Assembly (NCBI GenBank): GCA_004193555.1
Contig: RPGP01000001.1
Coordinates: forward strand, 586,156 to 650,155
Length of the DNA stretch: 64,000 nucleotides
From: Desulfobacteraceae bacterium Eth-SRB1
GTDB taxonomy: Bacteria; Desulfobacterota; Desulfobacteria; Desulfobacterales; ETH-SRB1
Reading direction: 5' to 3'
How positions within the stretch are numbered: the first letter of the stretch is position 1; each line of letters begins with the position of its first letter. The position numbers and the translations under genes are program-made. The notes below the pieces were generated by a model, which saw nothing but the letters and a program-made list of their open reading frames with translations, did not search any database and was not told the origin of the DNA. Below, in pieces: positions 8,784 to 17,319 of this stretch.

Positions 8784-9593
8784 ATGAACAAAACAATACG
8801 TATTGGAGCGCTGATATCAGGAGGCGGCACAAACCTTCAGGCCATTATTGATGCCTGTGAATCAGGCAGGATAGATGGAAAAATGGTATTCGTAGGATCG
8901 GACAATCCTGAAGCACGGGGTCTTGAAAGGGGTGTTAAACACATGATTCCCACATTTGTTGTTAACTACAAATCGATAATACAGGGCTATAAGAAAAATC
9001 CGGAACAGGTTGTACTGCCGGATGATTTTGATATGGATGACATGTTAGCCAAACAGTCCATTTTCCCGGACAATACATCTGCTGAAAAGGTAAGATCTTT
9101 TTTAATCACAAGGGCTGTTGCCGAAGCAAAGCTTCTTGAAAAGATGAAACCTTATCCGTTTGACCTTCTTATTCTTGCCGGTTTTATGAGAAATTTTACC
9201 CCATATTTCATTGACAGGATAAATACAGATAGAGGAGTTCAGCGCATCATGAATATCCATCCTGCCCTGCTCCCATCATTTCCGGGAGTTGATGGATATG
9301 GTGATACATTCCGGTATGGCTGCAAAGTCGGAGGATGTACCGTGCACTTTGTTGATTATGGCGAAGACTCCGGTCCTATAATAGGTCAAAAGGCATTTCA
9401 GATTAATGAGGATGAGACATTGGATTCGATCAAGGCAAAAGGCCTAAAGCTGGAGTGGGAGCTTTACCCTGAATGCATTCAGTTTTTTGCGCAGGGCCGC
9501 CTGAAAAAAATCAGGATGTCGCATACATTACAAAAAGGCAAGATATATCAAAGGACGGTAGTAAAAATAGCGCAACCGGAACTCACCGCCTGA
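8784..9593 (+). CDS. purN: PurN-like phosphoribosylglycinamide formyltransferase with an insertion
   Basis: A 269-residue formyltransferase-fold protein. Glycinamide ribonucleotide formyltransferase uses 10-formyl-THF in purine synthesis. The N-terminal substrate loop SGGGTNLQAI and the catalytic set are present: NIHPALLPSFPG holds the Asn and His, and VDYGEDSGPII holds the Asp. It is about 55 residues longer than E. coli PurN (212 residues). The extra part lies mostly between residues 55 and 115 (VVLPDDFDMDDMLAKQ and flanks), where canonical PurN is short. A strong ribosome-binding site (GGAGG) precedes the ATG. Function as PurN is likely, but the insertion leaves a specialised substrate possible. 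Confidence 0.82.
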   Translation: MNKTIRIGALISGGGTNLQAIIDACESGRIDGKMVFVGSDNPEARGLERGVKHMIPTFVVNYKSIIQGYKKNPEQVVLPDDFDMDDMLAKQSIFPDNTSAEKVRSFLITRAVAEAKLLEKMKPYPFDLLILAGFMRNFTPYFIDRINTDRGVQRIMNIHPALLPSFPGVDGYGDTFRYGCKVGGCTVHFVDYGEDSGPIIGQKAFQINEDETLDSIKAKGLKLEWELYPECIQFFAQGRLKKIRMSHTLQKGKIYQRTVVKIAQPELTA

Positions 9594-9667
9594 TTCCATA
9601 AGTGCCAATTTAAGCTGGAAATCTATAGCACACAACAATGATGATGTCGCCTTTAATGCTGAAAGAA

Positions 9668-9700
9668 GACCTTTGCAAAACGCCCCCTTTTGCAAAGGTC
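9668..9700. terminator. strong hairpin between convergent genes, probable bidirectional terminator
   Basis: GACCTTTGCAAAA pairs perfectly with TTTTGCAAAGGTC (13-base stem) around the loop CGCCCCC. It sits between the convergent formyltransferase and cyclase genes. No long T-run follows, so efficiency is uncertain. Confidence 0.6.
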
Positions 9701-9711
9701 TCATTATCACT

Positions 9712-11955
9712 TTATTTTGAACTCATAGTAAATGAACTATCCCAATCTTTTGGAGGGGGATTGATTTTATATTCATCACACCTGATAAGCATGGTTTTAC
9801 TCGGACTGTCGTCAGGCGTCAGCTCCAATGCTGCTTTAAAAAAACTCCCGGCTTTTTCCCAATCCTGATTTCTGTATGCATGAAGGCCATCGGTGTAATT
9901 ATTTAGCGTCTTACTCATGCGTTCATCAATATCTTTTGGATAACCTAAAAGCTGATAAATTGTTACCGGTTCTTTTTTCCCCACAACATTTATTGAATCA
10001 ATTTCCCTTGCCATTATGTTATTGCCGGCGGCCATGAAAGTTGTTTCACTAATCAGCGTGTAAATTCCGTACATTTTGTTAACACCTTCCAGCCTTGCAG
10101 CAGTATTAACCGTATCACCCATCATTGTATAATCCATACGTGTTTTTGATCCCATATTGCCCACAACAGCCGGGCCTGTGCAAAGACCGATCCGCATCTT
10201 CAGCTCGGGCTTTTCTTCAGCTTTCCACTTTATCCTGAGTTCTGACAGCCTTTTTTGCATGTCAATGCAAGCCATGCATGCTATTTCTTCCTGATTCTCA
10301 AGCTCGTTAGGAGCTCCAAAAAAAGCAATGATGGCGTCGCCTTCAAATTTATCCACAGTTCCTTTATAGTTTAAAATTATATCTGTCATTTCTGTTAAAA
10401 ATTCGTTTAACAGCTCAACCAGCTCCTCTGGAGTCAGCCCTTCGGAAATACTTGTAAAACCCTGAATATCTGAAAAAAATGCTGTAATTACACGTTCTTC
10501 ACCACCTAACACAAGCTTTTCAGGAGACTCGATAAGCTGTTTGACAACCGTTGGAGCAAGATAAGTAGAAAAAGCATTTTTTATAAATCTCTTCTGCCTT
10601 GACTCTGTAAAATATTTGTATGCGGTTATACTGATATATACTAAAATTATTACAGTCAGAGGATAAACAAGGTTTAGGATTAAGCCTTTTTGAGAGAATA
10701 GATACTGGCATAGAAATATATGGCCGACAAACAATAAGAAAGTAGCTGTAGCGCCTGATATGCCGCCTGCTTTAGGGAGCACAAGCCCGAGGATAAGTCC
10801 GGCAACAATTATTGCCATGATGTCAAAAATAGCGGCCCAGGCCGGTTGATACATGAAATCCTTTGAAAGGATACTGTCTGCGACATTTGCATGGATTTCA
10901 ACACCTGGAAAAACAGTTCCAAATGGAGTGACCCTTAAATCATATATTCCGACAGCCGTGGCGCCCACTATTACAATCTTGTCTTTCACAAGAGTATCGG
11001 CTATATTGTTATTTAATATATCTGTAACCGGTATATGAGGAAAGGTTTTTCCCGCTCCTCTGTAGTTTATCAAAATTCGTCCCAGCTCATCCGTTGGCAC
11101 CGCTAATTTCCCGATCTGTAGCTTTTCCACGCCATAGTCACCAATATTCATTGAAATCGGGCTTTCTAAATAAGCGCTGACCGCAATCAGCGACAAAGGA
11201 GCATACAGCATCTCCTTACACTTAATAACGCCGGGCATCCATCGCACAACCCCGTCTTTGTCCGGCAACATATTGAAAAATCCACAATAACCGGTTGCGT
11301 TTGAAATAATTTCTATATTAGATTGAGGTGTTTTGGCTTCAATAAGCGGTATATTCTGAGCAGTTCCTGAAGCATAACGTATAAATTTATACTTGGACCC
11401 TGAAATATTATTCTTGTGAATGCTGATTTGGTTTTCGCTGATATGACTTGATTCAGTGGAATCTGTGTGGAAAAAATATCCCAGCACTATCCTGGCTGTG
11501 GAATTTCTTATAGCATCGGCAAGGACTTGATCATTGTTTGCATGCTTTTTTAGATTTTTCAGGTAGTTGTCAATTTCCTTTTTTCGAATATCGTGATCGT
11601 GAATTGTGCGTTGTATCTCATTTATGGTGTTTACAATCTTTTTATCATCAGGCTCCAAAAATCCGATATCAAATGCTATTACCCTGGCGCCGGCTTTTGA
11701 CAGTTTTGTAACAAGATTTGCGATTTTTGACCTTGGCCATACCCATTTCCCCTCTTTACTAATGCTTTTTTCATCAATGACTGCCAGAACCACATCAGGG
11801 CCTGGGGGAATTTGTCCTCTGGCTTCAAATCTTAAATCAATGGTTTTTAATTCCATTAGATCAAGAAAGGATATCCCTTGCAAATAGGCAAGGATTCCGA
11901 CAAATATGGCAAACACAGAAATGAGAAGAGGATAAAGTAAAGCGATTTTTTTCAT
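9712..11955 (-). CDS. CHASE2-domain membrane adenylate/guanylate cyclase
   Basis: A class III nucleotide cyclase with an extracytoplasmic CHASE2 sensor. The chosen start (MKKIALLYPLL) begins a membrane segment; a TTG 28 codons upstream at 12039 is an alternative with no better ribosome-binding site. Order: one N-terminal membrane helix, CHASE2 domain (about residues 30-330), three C-terminal membrane helices, cyclase domain (about 485-680), and a short TPR-like tail. Metal-binding aspartates are seen in FFSDIQGF (Asp496) and KFEGDAI (Asp540). The purine-recognition and catalytic region MDYTMMGDTVNTAARLEG is intact and of adenylate cyclase type. It is divergent from the Mla-type operon. Confidence 0.88.
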   Translation of the reverse strand: MKKIALLYPLLISVFAIFVGILAYLQGISFLDLMELKTIDLRFEARGQIPPGPDVVLAVIDEKSISKEGKWVWPRSKIANLVTKLSKAGARVIAFDIGFLEPDDKKIVNTINEIQRTIHDHDIRKKEIDNYLKNLKKHANNDQVLADAIRNSTARIVLGYFFHTDSTESSHISENQISIHKNNISGSKYKFIRYASGTAQNIPLIEAKTPQSNIEIISNATGYCGFFNMLPDKDGVVRWMPGVIKCKEMLYAPLSLIAVSAYLESPISMNIGDYGVEKLQIGKLAVPTDELGRILINYRGAGKTFPHIPVTDILNNNIADTLVKDKIVIVGATAVGIYDLRVTPFGTVFPGVEIHANVADSILSKDFMYQPAWAAIFDIMAIIVAGLILGLVLPKAGGISGATATFLLFVGHIFLCQYLFSQKGLILNLVYPLTVIILVYISITAYKYFTESRQKRFIKNAFSTYLAPTVVKQLIESPEKLVLGGEERVITAFFSDIQGFTSISEGLTPEELVELLNEFLTEMTDIILNYKGTVDKFEGDAIIAFFGAPNELENQEEIACMACIDMQKRLSELRIKWKAEEKPELKMRIGLCTGPAVVGNMGSKTRMDYTMMGDTVNTAARLEGVNKMYGIYTLISETTFMAAGNNIMAREIDSINVVGKKEPVTIYQLLGYPKDIDERMSKTLNNYTDGLHAYRNQDWEKAGSFFKAALELTPDDSPSKTMLIRCDEYKINPPPKDWDSSFTMSSK

Positions 11956-12085
11956 AATGGGAACCGTATAGGATAAGACATATTCAATTTTGTTGACCTG
12001 TACGATTTTTATATTGTAAGATTTGCGACAAGTCAACAACAGACAACCAATATGACCTCATCAATACCTTATAATATTAGCTGAA

Positions 12086-12862
12086 ATGTATCAAATAGCT
12101 GGTTACATAGGCAGAAAAACCTTAAAATCTGTCAGCCATATTCTGGACCTGTTTGCCTTTAGTTATAGAATATTCGAACTGATCTTTCAAAGGCCCAAAG
12201 AAGGTAGAGTCCTTGTCAGAAGAGTTATTCTGGAACAGATATATTTTACGGCTGTTCAAGCCCTTCCCCTGCTTATTCCGATTGCTCTTATTGTGGGAAG
12301 CATGCTTATTATACAATTTGCCAGGATCTCAAGTCAATACGACATAGGCACAACAATGGTGCTGTTAATTGTGAGAGAATTAGGCCCGGGAATTACAGCT
12401 CTTTTGGTGATATTGAGATCAGCTACTTCAGTAACTATAGAAATCGGCTACATGAAGGTTTTACATGAAATAGATACGATTGAAATGGCAGGGCTTGATC
12501 CCATACGAATAATTTGTCTGCCGAGATTGATAGGAATCACATCCGCCATACTTTGTCTTTTCATCGTTTTTGACCTGGTGTCTATTATCGGAGGTTATGG
12601 AGTAGTGTGGGTCTTTACACATATTCATTTAGGCGACTTTCTTGGACAGATTGCAAAAGCCGTAACTCCGAGAGATATTACTGTAGGAATTGTAAAAGCC
12701 CTGTGTTTTGGAATTATTATTACCGTAACATGCCTCTATCACGGATTCAGCATAAAAAAAAATATTACAGGCCTGCCCGCAGCAGCATCAAAAGCAGCCG
12801 TTGAGTGCTTTTTTTACTGTCTGTTGATAAATGTTGTTATATCGACAATATTTTACATGTAA
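12086..12862 (+). CDS. mlaE: Mla-type ABC transporter permease
   Basis: A 258-residue integral membrane protein of the MlaE family, which moves phospholipids between outer and inner membranes with MCE proteins. It has five or six hydrophobic helices and the family signature VRELGPGITALLVILRSATSVTIEIGYM split over about residues 90-125. It begins an operon with an ATPase-like protein and an MCE protein. It is divergent from the CHASE2 cyclase, with a gap of about 130 bases between the chosen starts. The following 93-base gap contains a copy of the AACACC repeat and a T-rich stretch. Confidence 0.85.
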   Translation: MYQIAGYIGRKTLKSVSHILDLFAFSYRIFELIFQRPKEGRVLVRRVILEQIYFTAVQALPLLIPIALIVGSMLIIQFARISSQYDIGTTMVLLIVRELGPGITALLVILRSATSVTIEIGYMKVLHEIDTIEMAGLDPIRIICLPRLIGITSAILCLFIVFDLVSIIGGYGVVWVFTHIHLGDFLGQIAKAVTPRDITVGIVKALCFGIIITVTCLYHGFSIKKNITGLPAAASKAAVECFFYCLLINVVISTIFYM

Positions 12863-12955
12863 ATAACACCTTAACACGTTTCGCAAAAAGTGGTTTTTGA
12901 TTTTTTTACTGAACAGATAACTTTATTCCGGTTAAATGTGAGAAGAACCTGAACA

Positions 12956-13630
12956 ATGAAATTAATCGAGCTTTCAGATTATACGCTTTCCCCAATAGGT
13001 CAAGGAAACGGCCTTAACCGATTCTATTTTGACCTGTCAAAAGGTGATGCATGCTCCGTTCAGGCCGATTCGCCGGATGACGCACACCTGCTTCTAAAGG
13101 CTATTGCTATGCTTGAGTATCCAACAGACGGCGCTTATCGATTTATGGGAGAAAAAATTAATTTTTCAGACCATAGAAATCTTCTTTCATATAAGAAAAA
13201 AATAGGTTATGTTACTATAGATGCATCGATGATCAGCAATATGAGTATCAGGGAAAATCTTTTATTAATGCGATACTATTTTGAAAATTCACTTTCCCTT
13301 GATATAAAGGATAATGTCAAAAATTTATGCATTCTTTTCGATATTTATGATAAGTTAGATGTTCGTCCAGGCGCTCTCAGGCCGACAGAGTTGCGAAGCG
13401 CCATTACAATCAGAGAGCTTACCAAGTCGCCCGACATACTGCTGTTTGAGCGGCCTGAAAATTTCGTCAGGCATACAAAATTTGATCTCTTTGTTAAGCT
13501 CCTTAAAGAAATGTTGTTAGCTGGACTCCCTCTTGTTTTTATTTCTTATGACGCACATTTTATTAAAGAATTTTCAAACAGACAGATACTTATTTCAAAC
13601 GGAAATTTAACAACGGTTAAAGAGGGGTAA
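12956..13630 (+). CDS. catalytically degenerate ABC ATPase-like subunit (MlaF position)
   Basis: A 224-residue protein with the overall outline of an ABC ATPase, located where MlaF normally lies between permease and MCE genes. Every catalytic motif is altered. The P-loop is replaced by ADSPDDAHL (residues 37-45), with no Gly-Lys-Ser. The Q-loop glutamine is absent (YVTIDAS). The signature LSGGQ is replaced by LRPTE (141-145). Walker B reads ILLFERPEN (161-169) in place of hhhhDEPT. The H-loop region is ISYDAHF (196-202). The frame is intact and the fold-like pattern (MSIRENLLL, LTKSPDILL) is kept, so it is probably expressed as a non-hydrolysing partner. A separately encoded true ATPase would be needed for transport. 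Confidence 0.75.
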   Translation: MKLIELSDYTLSPIGQGNGLNRFYFDLSKGDACSVQADSPDDAHLLLKAIAMLEYPTDGAYRFMGEKINFSDHRNLLSYKKKIGYVTIDASMISNMSIRENLLLMRYYFENSLSLDIKDNVKNLCILFDIYDKLDVRPGALRPTELRSAITIRELTKSPDILLFERPENFVRHTKFDLFVKLLKEMLLAGLPLVFISYDAHFIKEFSNRQILISNGNLTTVKEG

Positions 13631-13660
13631 GGATTAATCCTATAATCCTTTAGTGCACTT

Positions 13661-14659
13661 ATGGACTTAAATTTCAGCAAAAAAGAGAAAACAGTTGGAA
13701 CATTTATAATCTGCATCATAGTTATACTGCTGACTACAGTGGTGATTATCGGCAGGGGCAAGGACTGGTTTAAAACATATATTACATATTATACTACTTT
13801 TGATGAAAGCTATAATCTTCAAGACAATGCCTCTGTAAAACTATTCAAGGCTAATATTGGAAAAGTAAAGAAAATTACCCTTGACGGGAATAAGGTAAAA
13901 GTCAAGCTGGCTATTTTAGAAGAATACTCTTCCAGGATTAGAACCGATTCTATTGCACTTGTTGAAAGCCCGACATTTATTGGATCTGAATATGTTTCCA
14001 TACAGCCTGGAAGCCCTGATGCGCCACTTATTCCTGAAGGCGGAGAGATACAATCCGAGGCGAAAAAAAAGATATCTGATTTCATAGCGGAATTTCAGGT
14101 AGAAAAAACAGCTAAAATGGTTGTACAGGCTGCTCAGGACATATCAGAAATAACAAAAATAATGCGCGACCCCAACGGCCCTTTTTTTACAGCCGTTGAT
14201 AATATCAACAAAACAATTTCTCATCTCGAAGCGGTTGCCAGAGATATAAAAGCCGGCAAAGGCACTGTTGGAAGCCTGTTGAAATCAAGAACGCTTTTAG
14301 AAACCATCCAGAACAATATTGATAAAGTGGGAGCCATACTTGAAAACATTGCCGATGCCACTGTAAAGGCCCCTGAAACAATGGACAATGTCCGGGACAA
14401 CCTTGCTAAAATCAAGAAAATCGGAAATGAAGTATTGGATAGCATTTCAAGCATTAAAAAGATCCTGAAACAAGTTGAAGAGGGTATCACTGATATACCA
14501 AAAGTTACTAAATCTACTAAACGAGGTGTTCAAGAAATCAGGGATGGAGTAGAAAATATAGACAAGGTCGTTGAGTCTCTTCAGAAAAATTTTTTGATAA
14601 AACCAAATCTTCCGCCCCAGCCAAAAGGCAAAAATATTGATGCTGGTTTGCGGCAATAA
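13661..14659 (+). CDS. mlaD: MCE-domain (MlaD-like) lipid-binding protein
   Basis: A 332-residue periplasmic protein anchored by one N-terminal membrane helix (about residues 11-31). An MCE domain follows (about 38-120), with the typical GKVKKITLDGNKVKVKL and PTFIGSEYVSIQPG segments. A long helical C-terminal region (about 140-320) with heptad-like spacing probably forms the hexameric tube or barrel extension seen in MCE proteins. It is the last gene of the mlaE/ATPase-like/mlaD set, 30 bases after the ATPase-like gene. Confidence 0.87.
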   Translation: MDLNFSKKEKTVGTFIICIIVILLTTVVIIGRGKDWFKTYITYYTTFDESYNLQDNASVKLFKANIGKVKKITLDGNKVKVKLAILEEYSSRIRTDSIALVESPTFIGSEYVSIQPGSPDAPLIPEGGEIQSEAKKKISDFIAEFQVEKTAKMVVQAAQDISEITKIMRDPNGPFFTAVDNINKTISHLEAVARDIKAGKGTVGSLLKSRTLLETIQNNIDKVGAILENIADATVKAPETMDNVRDNLAKIKKIGNEVLDSISSIKKILKQVEEGITDIPKVTKSTKRGVQEIRDGVENIDKVVESLQKNFLIKPNLPPQPKGKNIDAGLRQ

Positions 14660-14716
14660 TGGCAATCAAAAGTCCCTAAAGTGAGCTAAAAAAGGGGGGA
14701 TCTGTATGTAAAAACC

Positions 14717-15136
14717 ATGAAAGCATCAGGAAACTATTATGAAAATATGCAGGCTGCAAAGGCTGCGGATAAATTGGGTAAAGCGATTGCCGATGCTTTA
14801 ATTGAAGATACACTGGCTTATTTTGAACGCGCTGTTCACGCAGGAACCCGTTTTGATGTATGGTTTAGAAACTTTTCAGAACGGGAAACCTATGTAATCG
14901 TTGATGTTATTGAGCAAATGAACGGTTTTAAGGATAAGCATGTTAGAAATGAATCGCCTGGAAATTTTCAGCTCGATGTAAATTACCAGGGAAGAAAATT
15001 TGATTTTAAGCGGGAACTTTACAGGGGTTTGAAAGCCCAGGGCATCCTGTTTGATACCCAGCAGGCCAAGGGGAACCGTTTCCTGCTTTTCAAAAAAGGA
15101 AGCGACAATCCATTTGGCGCAATCAATATAAATTAG
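14717..15136 (+). CDS. hypothetical protein related to the neighbouring decayed lipoprotein gene
   Basis: A 139-residue protein of unknown function. It has no signal peptide. The helix followed by beta-rich segments (TRFDVWFRNFSERETYVIV, then FQLDVNYQGRKFDF) resembles the layout of the decayed gene on the opposite strand at 15324-16184. It may therefore be the C-terminal piece of a related periplasmic protein that has lost its secretion signal. It is 57 bases after mlaD; a copy of the AAAGTGAGCT repeat lies between, so cotranscription is uncertain. Confidence 0.5.
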   Translation: MKASGNYYENMQAAKAADKLGKAIADALIEDTLAYFERAVHAGTRFDVWFRNFSERETYVIVDVIEQMNGFKDKHVRNESPGNFQLDVNYQGRKFDFKRELYRGLKAQGILFDTQQAKGNRFLLFKKGSDNPFGAININ

Positions 15137-15147
15137 CTTTAAAAAAA

Positions 15148-15288
15148 TCTGACAGGATTAACAGGATATTCAGGATTGATAAATTTGTAAAAAGTCGTCA
15201 CTCCGGTAAAAACCGGAAAAACCACACTCTTTTGTCATTCCCGCGAAAGCGGGAATTCAATATCTTGTTTATCTTGTTAATCCTGTCA
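15148..15288. repeat. nested inverted-repeat element
   Basis: Outer arms are TCTGACAGGATTAACAGGAT (15148-15167) and ATCTTGTTAATCCTGTCA (15271-15288). Inside are two more hairpins: CCGG-TAAAAA-CCGG (15203-15216) and TTCCCGCGAAAGCGGGAA (15238-15255). It lies between convergent genes and could act as a transcription stop or be a mobile palindrome. Confidence 0.6.
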
Positions 15289-15323
15289 AAAAAGTTTCTT
15301 TAGGCCTTTTTACGACGCCATCA

Positions 15324-16184
15324 TTATCGCAGATTACAGTCGACTCTGTCCGGAGCAAAATCCACTACCTCCAAGCTGTGATTGCCGAACTTCAATCCAT
15401 CCAGAAGTTCGGCAAGCTCCTCGCTCGTGCCCTTAAAACGCAGAGCCAGCGCCAGCAGCCCCCCGGTTTTATTTTGTCCTGAAAAACCTGGTCCTTTGGG
15501 CCAGGATTTTTTACTCCATCCATCCTTTTTGCTGCTTACAACTTTGTCCATAATTTCAATATTAGATACGACCAATCTGTATTGTTGAAAGGATGTTACG
15601 CCGGTTATCTGCAGTTTAAGCGGGGCTCCATTATTCAGATATTCCTGGAAGGAGTTGGTGATAGTATCCAGCAGATATTCGTTAACCGCTTTTTGTGCCG
15701 ATATACGCAATGCCTTGCTGGCGCCGGTCAGGGGACTAATATGGGCTGCGGCAATATTTCCGTAAAGCCTGTCTGCCCTGATCAAGGCTCTTTATTTTTT
15801 CTGTCTGTGCTTTGTCAACTACATCAAAACCTTTGGCTGTGAGCAAAGAAGAGATCTCGGTTTCTGCGAAACACATGCCTACATTGCTCATGCCGATATA
15901 TTCTTTTTCTATTAAAATCATAAGCCTGGGCCGTTCCATACTCTCAAGCAGAATTTTTATGGCCAAAAGATCGTCTTTTATTTTGTCCATTGAAACCGTT
16001 GCGTTTAACCTGACAGTGTAAAGGGACTTCAGGCTTTTTGACAAGATAATCCTGATAGATGGCTATGGCCTCGTCGTACTTCTTCTGGCTCATTTTTATA
16101 TCAGCCTTTATAAGTCCGCAGCCTGTCAGCGATAAAACACCGATAAGACATGATGCCCCATAAAAGATGCTTTTTCATAGTCAT
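15324..16184 (-). pseudogene. decayed lipoprotein gene with frameshifts, a deletion and an inserted palindrome
   Basis: On the minus strand an ATG at 16184, preceded by AAGAGGCGG, opens MTMKKHLL. The rest of the lipoprotein signal is in another frame (CLIGVLSLTGCGLI, lipobox LTGC), followed by a TPR-like piece KYDEAIAIYQDYLVKKPE. A further shift leads to RPRLMILIEKEYIGMSNVGMCF, and another near 15785 leads to SPLTGASKALRISAQKAV, with material apparently missing between. Near 15490 the frame carries an in-frame copy of a palindromic repeat. At least three frame changes make this a pseudogene. The ancestor was probably one or two periplasmic lipoproteins of unknown function. Confidence 0.7.
15466..15514 (-). 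repeat. palindromic repeat unit (CCTGGCCCAAAGGACCAGG family), copy 1
   Basis: On the minus strand the unit reads AGTAAAAAAT, then CCTGGCCCAAAGGACCAGG, then TTTTTCAGGACAAAATAAAA. It interrupts the decayed lipoprotein frame. Its left flank matches the copies at 20524 and 54182; its right flank matches the copy at 20797. Confidence 0.7.
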
Positions 16185-16217
16185 AATGCCGCCTCTTTTT
16201 TTTTGTCAGGAAATTGT

Positions 16218-16781
16218 TTATTGATTATGACGTGGCGCTACCTTCAGGAATGATTTGACGCTTCGCGCTCCCGGTACGCTTTTAGCATGTGCAATGACCT
16301 TCTGCATTTCCTTTTTTGAACCAACAACTCCGCAGAGGACTATATTGCATTGAACTGTCTTTATATCGATGTTCGTTGACCAGATATCGCCATCTTTTAC
16401 GAGCTTTGCTTTAACTTTAGCGGTCATAGCAATATTGTCGGTTGTTCCGCAAGGATCACTCTCTTTCTTTTGAAGAAGATATGCCGTTACATTCTTTACG
16501 CCTTCTATATTCCTGGCAAGCTCAACAGCTCTCTTTTTCTGCTTTTTTGTATCGTACACGCCGATGAGATATACATGTCCATAATAGCAGTATTTGGATA
16601 TATCAAAAGTCTTTACAGTATCATCTTGAAGAAATGCATCTAATAGCAAAGCTTTAATCTTTGCATCACTGGAAATTGTGCGAACATTACGTTCATCTAC
16701 GGCCGTACCATATATCGTAGTACATCCGGAAGCCATCGCCAAAAATATAATACATAATATTGCTGCAAAATAATTTTTCAT
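16218..16781 (-). CDS. BON-domain lipoprotein
   Basis: A 187-residue exported lipoprotein. The signal peptide MKNYFAAILCIIFLAMASGC ends in a lipobox cysteine (Cys20). Two BON domains follow (about residues 38-105 and 115-180), with the typical pattern of a short helix and then VYLIGVYDTKKQKKRAVELARNI. Such OsmY/DolP-like proteins bind phospholipid at the outer membrane. It stands alone; the decayed lipoprotein gene lies downstream on the same strand. The upstream gap to carB (about 540 bases) is AT-rich and contains only the carB promoter that I can recognise. Confidence 0.8.
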   Translation of the reverse strand: MKNYFAAILCIIFLAMASGCTTIYGTAVDERNVRTISSDAKIKALLLDAFLQDDTVKTFDISKYCYYGHVYLIGVYDTKKQKKRAVELARNIEGVKNVTAYLLQKKESDPCGTTDNIAMTAKVKAKLVKDGDIWSTNIDIKTVQCNIVLCGVVGSKKEMQKVIAHAKSVPGARSVKSFLKVAPRHNQ

Positions 16782-17248
16782 ATTAACATTTCCTTATATA
16801 TAAGTTAAGTCACACTATCTCCAAACTTACTCTTTTTTTAGCATTCAACTCAGGTTCAAGAATCGTGTTTTAAAAGCTCCATTAATGCAATTTTGATCTG
16901 CTAATTTTTTTCAGTCAAGATAATAATATAAAAAAAAGTAAAATATCAACTAAAATCCACCATCTAAAATATGGATATTTTGGTTGTTGTAAGAGGCATC
17001 TTCTCCAAACGGTCTCAAATGACAAAGATATTTCCTTCCTGAAAAAAACTTTAAGCCGCTGATGCTTGAGGGCCGCAGCAAATATTTTTCAATAAGCTAC
17101 AATGTTACGTTTTATTAACATAAAGCGCTTTGAAAATCAATTCATCAGGTGATAACTTTTAGAGTTATATAGTTTGGGATCACGAAGAGTGAGGGTATTA
17201 ACCTGAATTTATTAATAAATATTTCCTGTTTGACGACCAACTGATTTG

Positions 17249-17276
17249 TTGACAAAAACAAGATTGCAAGTATAGA
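17249..17276 (+). promoter_or_regulatory. sigma70-type promoter of carB
   Basis: TTGACA (17249-17254) and TATAGA (17271-17276) are 16 bases apart, about 45 bases upstream of the ATG. The leader is short, and no attenuator-like stem is visible in it. Confidence 0.5.
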
Positions 17277-17319
17277 TTGTTTGGAGAAAATAAAAGGTAA
17301 TTCAACAAAAGGAGTTATT

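Noticed and set aside
12956-13630. Degenerate ATPase as a product of sequencing frameshifts
   Set aside because: All motif positions are in one continuous frame with normal-looking flanking sequence; no alternative frame restores a Walker motif.
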